From NCBI RefSeq assembly GCF_029893365.1, contig NZ_JARXUZ010000001.1:496001-560000 (forward strand): a stretch of 64,000 nt of DNA, in the 5' to 3' direction. The translations under genes were made by a program, and so were the position numbers. The stretch is from Cryobacterium sp. CG_9.6 (GTDB lineage: Bacteria > Actinomycetota > Actinomycetes > Actinomycetales > Microbacteriaceae). The notes under the pieces are model-generated. The model was not told the DNA's origin. It made no database searches and worked only from the letters and a program-made list of their open reading frames with translations. This document shows, in pieces, positions 62,381-64,000 of this stretch (positions are counted from its first letter, which is position 1; each line of letters opens with the position of its first letter).

Positions 62381-64000
62381 GTGAGGCGTAATCAGGTGTG
62401 GGGCGGACTGCGGCGGGCAGGGTTTGCGCTTTTTGCGGCCTACGGTGCCGTCGTCATTTTTGGCGCCACCATTGTCATGTCGAGCGCGACGGCCATTAGC
62501 CTACTTATCGCCGCGATCGGCGTCGGCTGCATCGTGGCTCTGGAGAGTAACCGCATCTGGATGGGCTGGTCGCCCTACCGCGGGTTGTCCTATAGCCTGC
62601 CCGTTATTGCCCTTCCCATTCTGGTGGGCGTGCTGGGTGTGACCGTAGCGGTCGGGACTATAGCCCTCGGTGTCCTCATCCGCACACTGGCCCGCACGCG
62701 GCGTTGGGCAATTTCCCTGTACTCCGCGGGCCTGACGGGCGTTGGGGCCACGATCAATGTTGTGGTCTTTCAGGCACTGCTCGACGCGGACGTGATCCTT
62801 GTTGTTGCGGTACTTTTCTCTGCCATCATCTTCGTGGCCGTGGTGCTCTCCGTAGAGGTGGTACGTCGGTGGAGTATCCGGGCACCGATCGAGTTGGGGT
62901 CCTTCACCCCGACATCGCCCTTCCGAGGTGCCGCCCTGCTGACCGGTGCCGCGTGCTTCACCGCCCTGGCCGCCTTCTGGAATAATCCGGCACTGCCCTT
63001 CTTTGCCGAGTCCGTTCAGGACCGCAACGCCCTCATCCTGCTGCTGCTGCTCACGCTGATTGCCGTGGCGGCCAAAGCGCTGGTGCGGCTGGAGGACATG
63101 AGGCGGCGGTTTAACGGTCTGATCCGGGGAACGGCTGCGCTCAACGCCAAGTCGTTTGGTCACACTCCCGGATCGGAGTCCTTCGCCGATCTGGTGCGAC
63201 GTGCCGTCACCGAGGCGATCGGCGCGGAATGGGTTGCCCTGCGCAAGGACCCGGGGTCCTGGCCCGACATCTCTGCCAGCGTCACGCTGGTGAAAGGAGA
63301 GCCGCTTTTTATCGTGGCGCATCGTGATGCGATCGATGTGGCGTTTGGCCGCGATGACAAGCGTGCCCTCAACGCCCTCGCGCACACCGCCAACGTTGTG
63401 GTGCGGGCTCGTGATGACATCGGTGGCCTGACTTTACGAGCGAATACCGATCAACTGACCGGCCTTCCGAACTACGGTGCATTTCAGGCCGCACTCGTGA
63501 ACATCAATGGGCACCGCAACTACGCCGAAGCGCTCGCGGTGCTCTTTCTTGACATTGATGATTTTAAGCGAATTAATGACCGGTATGGGCATCAGGTCGG
63601 GGATGACGTGCTGCGCGTTCTTGGTCACCGGCTGCGCTCCGCCGTGCGTCCCTCCGATGTCGTAGCCCGTGTCGGTGGCGACGAGTTCGTCATCATTCTC
63701 ACCCGGCTCTCTTCACTCGCTGAAGCGAATCAGATTGCCGAAAGCATCCTGGTGGCCTCAGGGAAACAGATCGTGCTGGAGGGAGCCACGGTGCATCCGC
63801 TTCTCAGCATTGGCCTCGCCTACTCATCGCATCGGGAAGCGGATGTCTGGGAGCTCGTTCTTGACGCCGACAAGAGCATGCTCGCGGTGAAACACAGCCG
63901 CCGGAGCGGTGGTCCTTCCAACGAGAGCAGCATCAGCATCTCGGCGCATCGATCGCCACAGGTGATCGAGCGGGTGGCGGAAGCTATTCGCGAGAATAAT
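62381..64000 (+). CDS. Membrane GGDEF diguanylate cyclase, possibly GGDEF-EAL (incomplete)
   Basis: This frame is open from GTG 62381 to the window end (540 codons), so the gene is cut. The first 245 residues hold about eight hydrophobic segments, and the GAF-like part in 260-350 is weakly marked. A GGDEF domain follows: VLFLDIDDFKRINDRYGHQVGDD, with the active site GGDEF at about residues 432-436. The last visible residues (SPQVIERVAEAIREN) resemble the lead into an EAL domain, but that domain lies beyond the edge. It makes or degrades c-di-GMP. TAAACT (62367-62372) just before the GTG suggests a leaderless start. Confidence 0.88.
   Translation, partial: MRRNQVWGGLRRAGFALFAAYGAVVIFGATIVMSSATAISLLIAAIGVGCIVALESNRIWMGWSPYRGLSYSLPVIALPILVGVLGVTVAVGTIALGVLIRTLARTRRWAISLYSAGLTGVGATINVVVFQALLDADVILVVAVLFSAIIFVAVVLSVEVVRRWSIRAPIELGSFTPTSPFRGAALLTGAACFTALAAFWNNPALPFFAESVQDRNALILLLLLTLIAVAAKALVRLEDMRRRFNGLIRGTAALNAKSFGHTPGSESFADLVRRAVTEAIGAEWVALRKDPGSWPDISASVTLVKGEPLFIVAHRDAIDVAFGRDDKRALNALAHTANVVVRARDDIGGLTLRANTDQLTGLPNYGAFQAALVNINGHRNYAEALAVLFLDIDDFKRINDRYGHQVGDDVLRVLGHRLRSAVRPSDVVARVGGDEFVIILTRLSSLAEANQIAESILVASGKQIVLEGATVHPLLSIGLAYSSHREADVWELVLDADKSMLAVKHSRRSGGPSNESSISISAHRSPQVIERVAEAIRENN

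Overview
The window is high-GC, densely packed DNA with frequent 1-4 nt start/stop overlaps. It carries many actinobacterial signature genes: a DosR/DevR-like response regulator, tandem-domain Usp proteins, an Eis-type acetyltransferase, MoeZ-type MoeB-rhodanese, DUF6457 beside mobA, class Ib NrdF and a choline-of-anchor style surface protein with an LAxTG-like sorting signal. The best fit is a chromosome segment of a Microbacteriaceae-like actinobacterium; this is inferred from gene content and style, not from a database search. I see no transposase, integrase, phage gene or CRISPR array.

Layout. 1-0.5 kb: 3' end of nrdF and its terminator. 0.6-5.8 kb: choline uptake and oxidation operon (BetT, aldehyde dehydrogenase, choline oxidase). 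5.8-6.7 kb: a small cassette (60-aa ORF and DUF1801 gene) flanked by 53-bp direct repeats. 6.6-9.1 kb: MBL hydrolase, Nudix protein, secreted protein. 9.2-12.3 kb: two universal stress proteins and an orphan DevR-like regulator with DosR-box-like sites. 12.0-19.5 kb: a copper and sulfane-sulfur island (CsoR, CopZ, CopA, a CPH-type ATPase, a CoA-disulfide reductase-rhodanese fusion, a rhodanese, a CstR-like repressor) linked by three near-identical operators. 19.6-21.4 kb: Usp, a fluoride riboswitch with two FluC genes, and a CHY zinc protein. 21.6-23.9 kb: DsbA-like protein and Eis. 23.9-31.5 kb: sugar and polyol metabolism (xylose isomerase, alditol oxidase, epimerase, aldo/keto reductase, ROK regulator, Zn-alcohol dehydrogenase). 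31.6-40.8 kb: two MFS exporters, a PAP2 phosphatase, KtrBA potassium uptake, DUF427, a lone SH3-like protein and an acetamidase family enzyme. 40.9-49.5 kb: molybdenum cofactor synthesis (moaB, moaE; moeZ-moeA-moaC-mobA-DUF6457-moaD) and an HTH-TOBE gene with modABC. 49.6-53.4 kb: tRNA-Ser, 4.5S RNA, pta-ackA. 54-56.6 kb: a large surface protein. 56.8-62.3 kb: dnaX, recR, lysC, asd. 62.4 kb to the end: a membrane GGDEF protein that runs off the window.

How the parts work together. BetT imports choline and choline oxidase can convert it to glycine betaine for osmoprotection, with the aldehyde dehydrogenase as a second enzyme for the aldehyde. CopZ, CopA and the CPH-type ATPase handle copper, while the fusion reductase and rhodanese handle persulfide; shared operator sequences suggest coordinated control. 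ModABC supplies molybdate to the nearby cofactor genes, although moaA is not in the window. AldO and XylA are divergent and could together turn xylitol into xylulose. LysC and Asd give aspartate semialdehyde.

Besides genes, two families of intergenic palindromic repeats are visible (one of about 50-72 bp with five copies, one of 58 bp with three), and the octamer GCGGATGC/GCATCCGC is strikingly common across the whole window.
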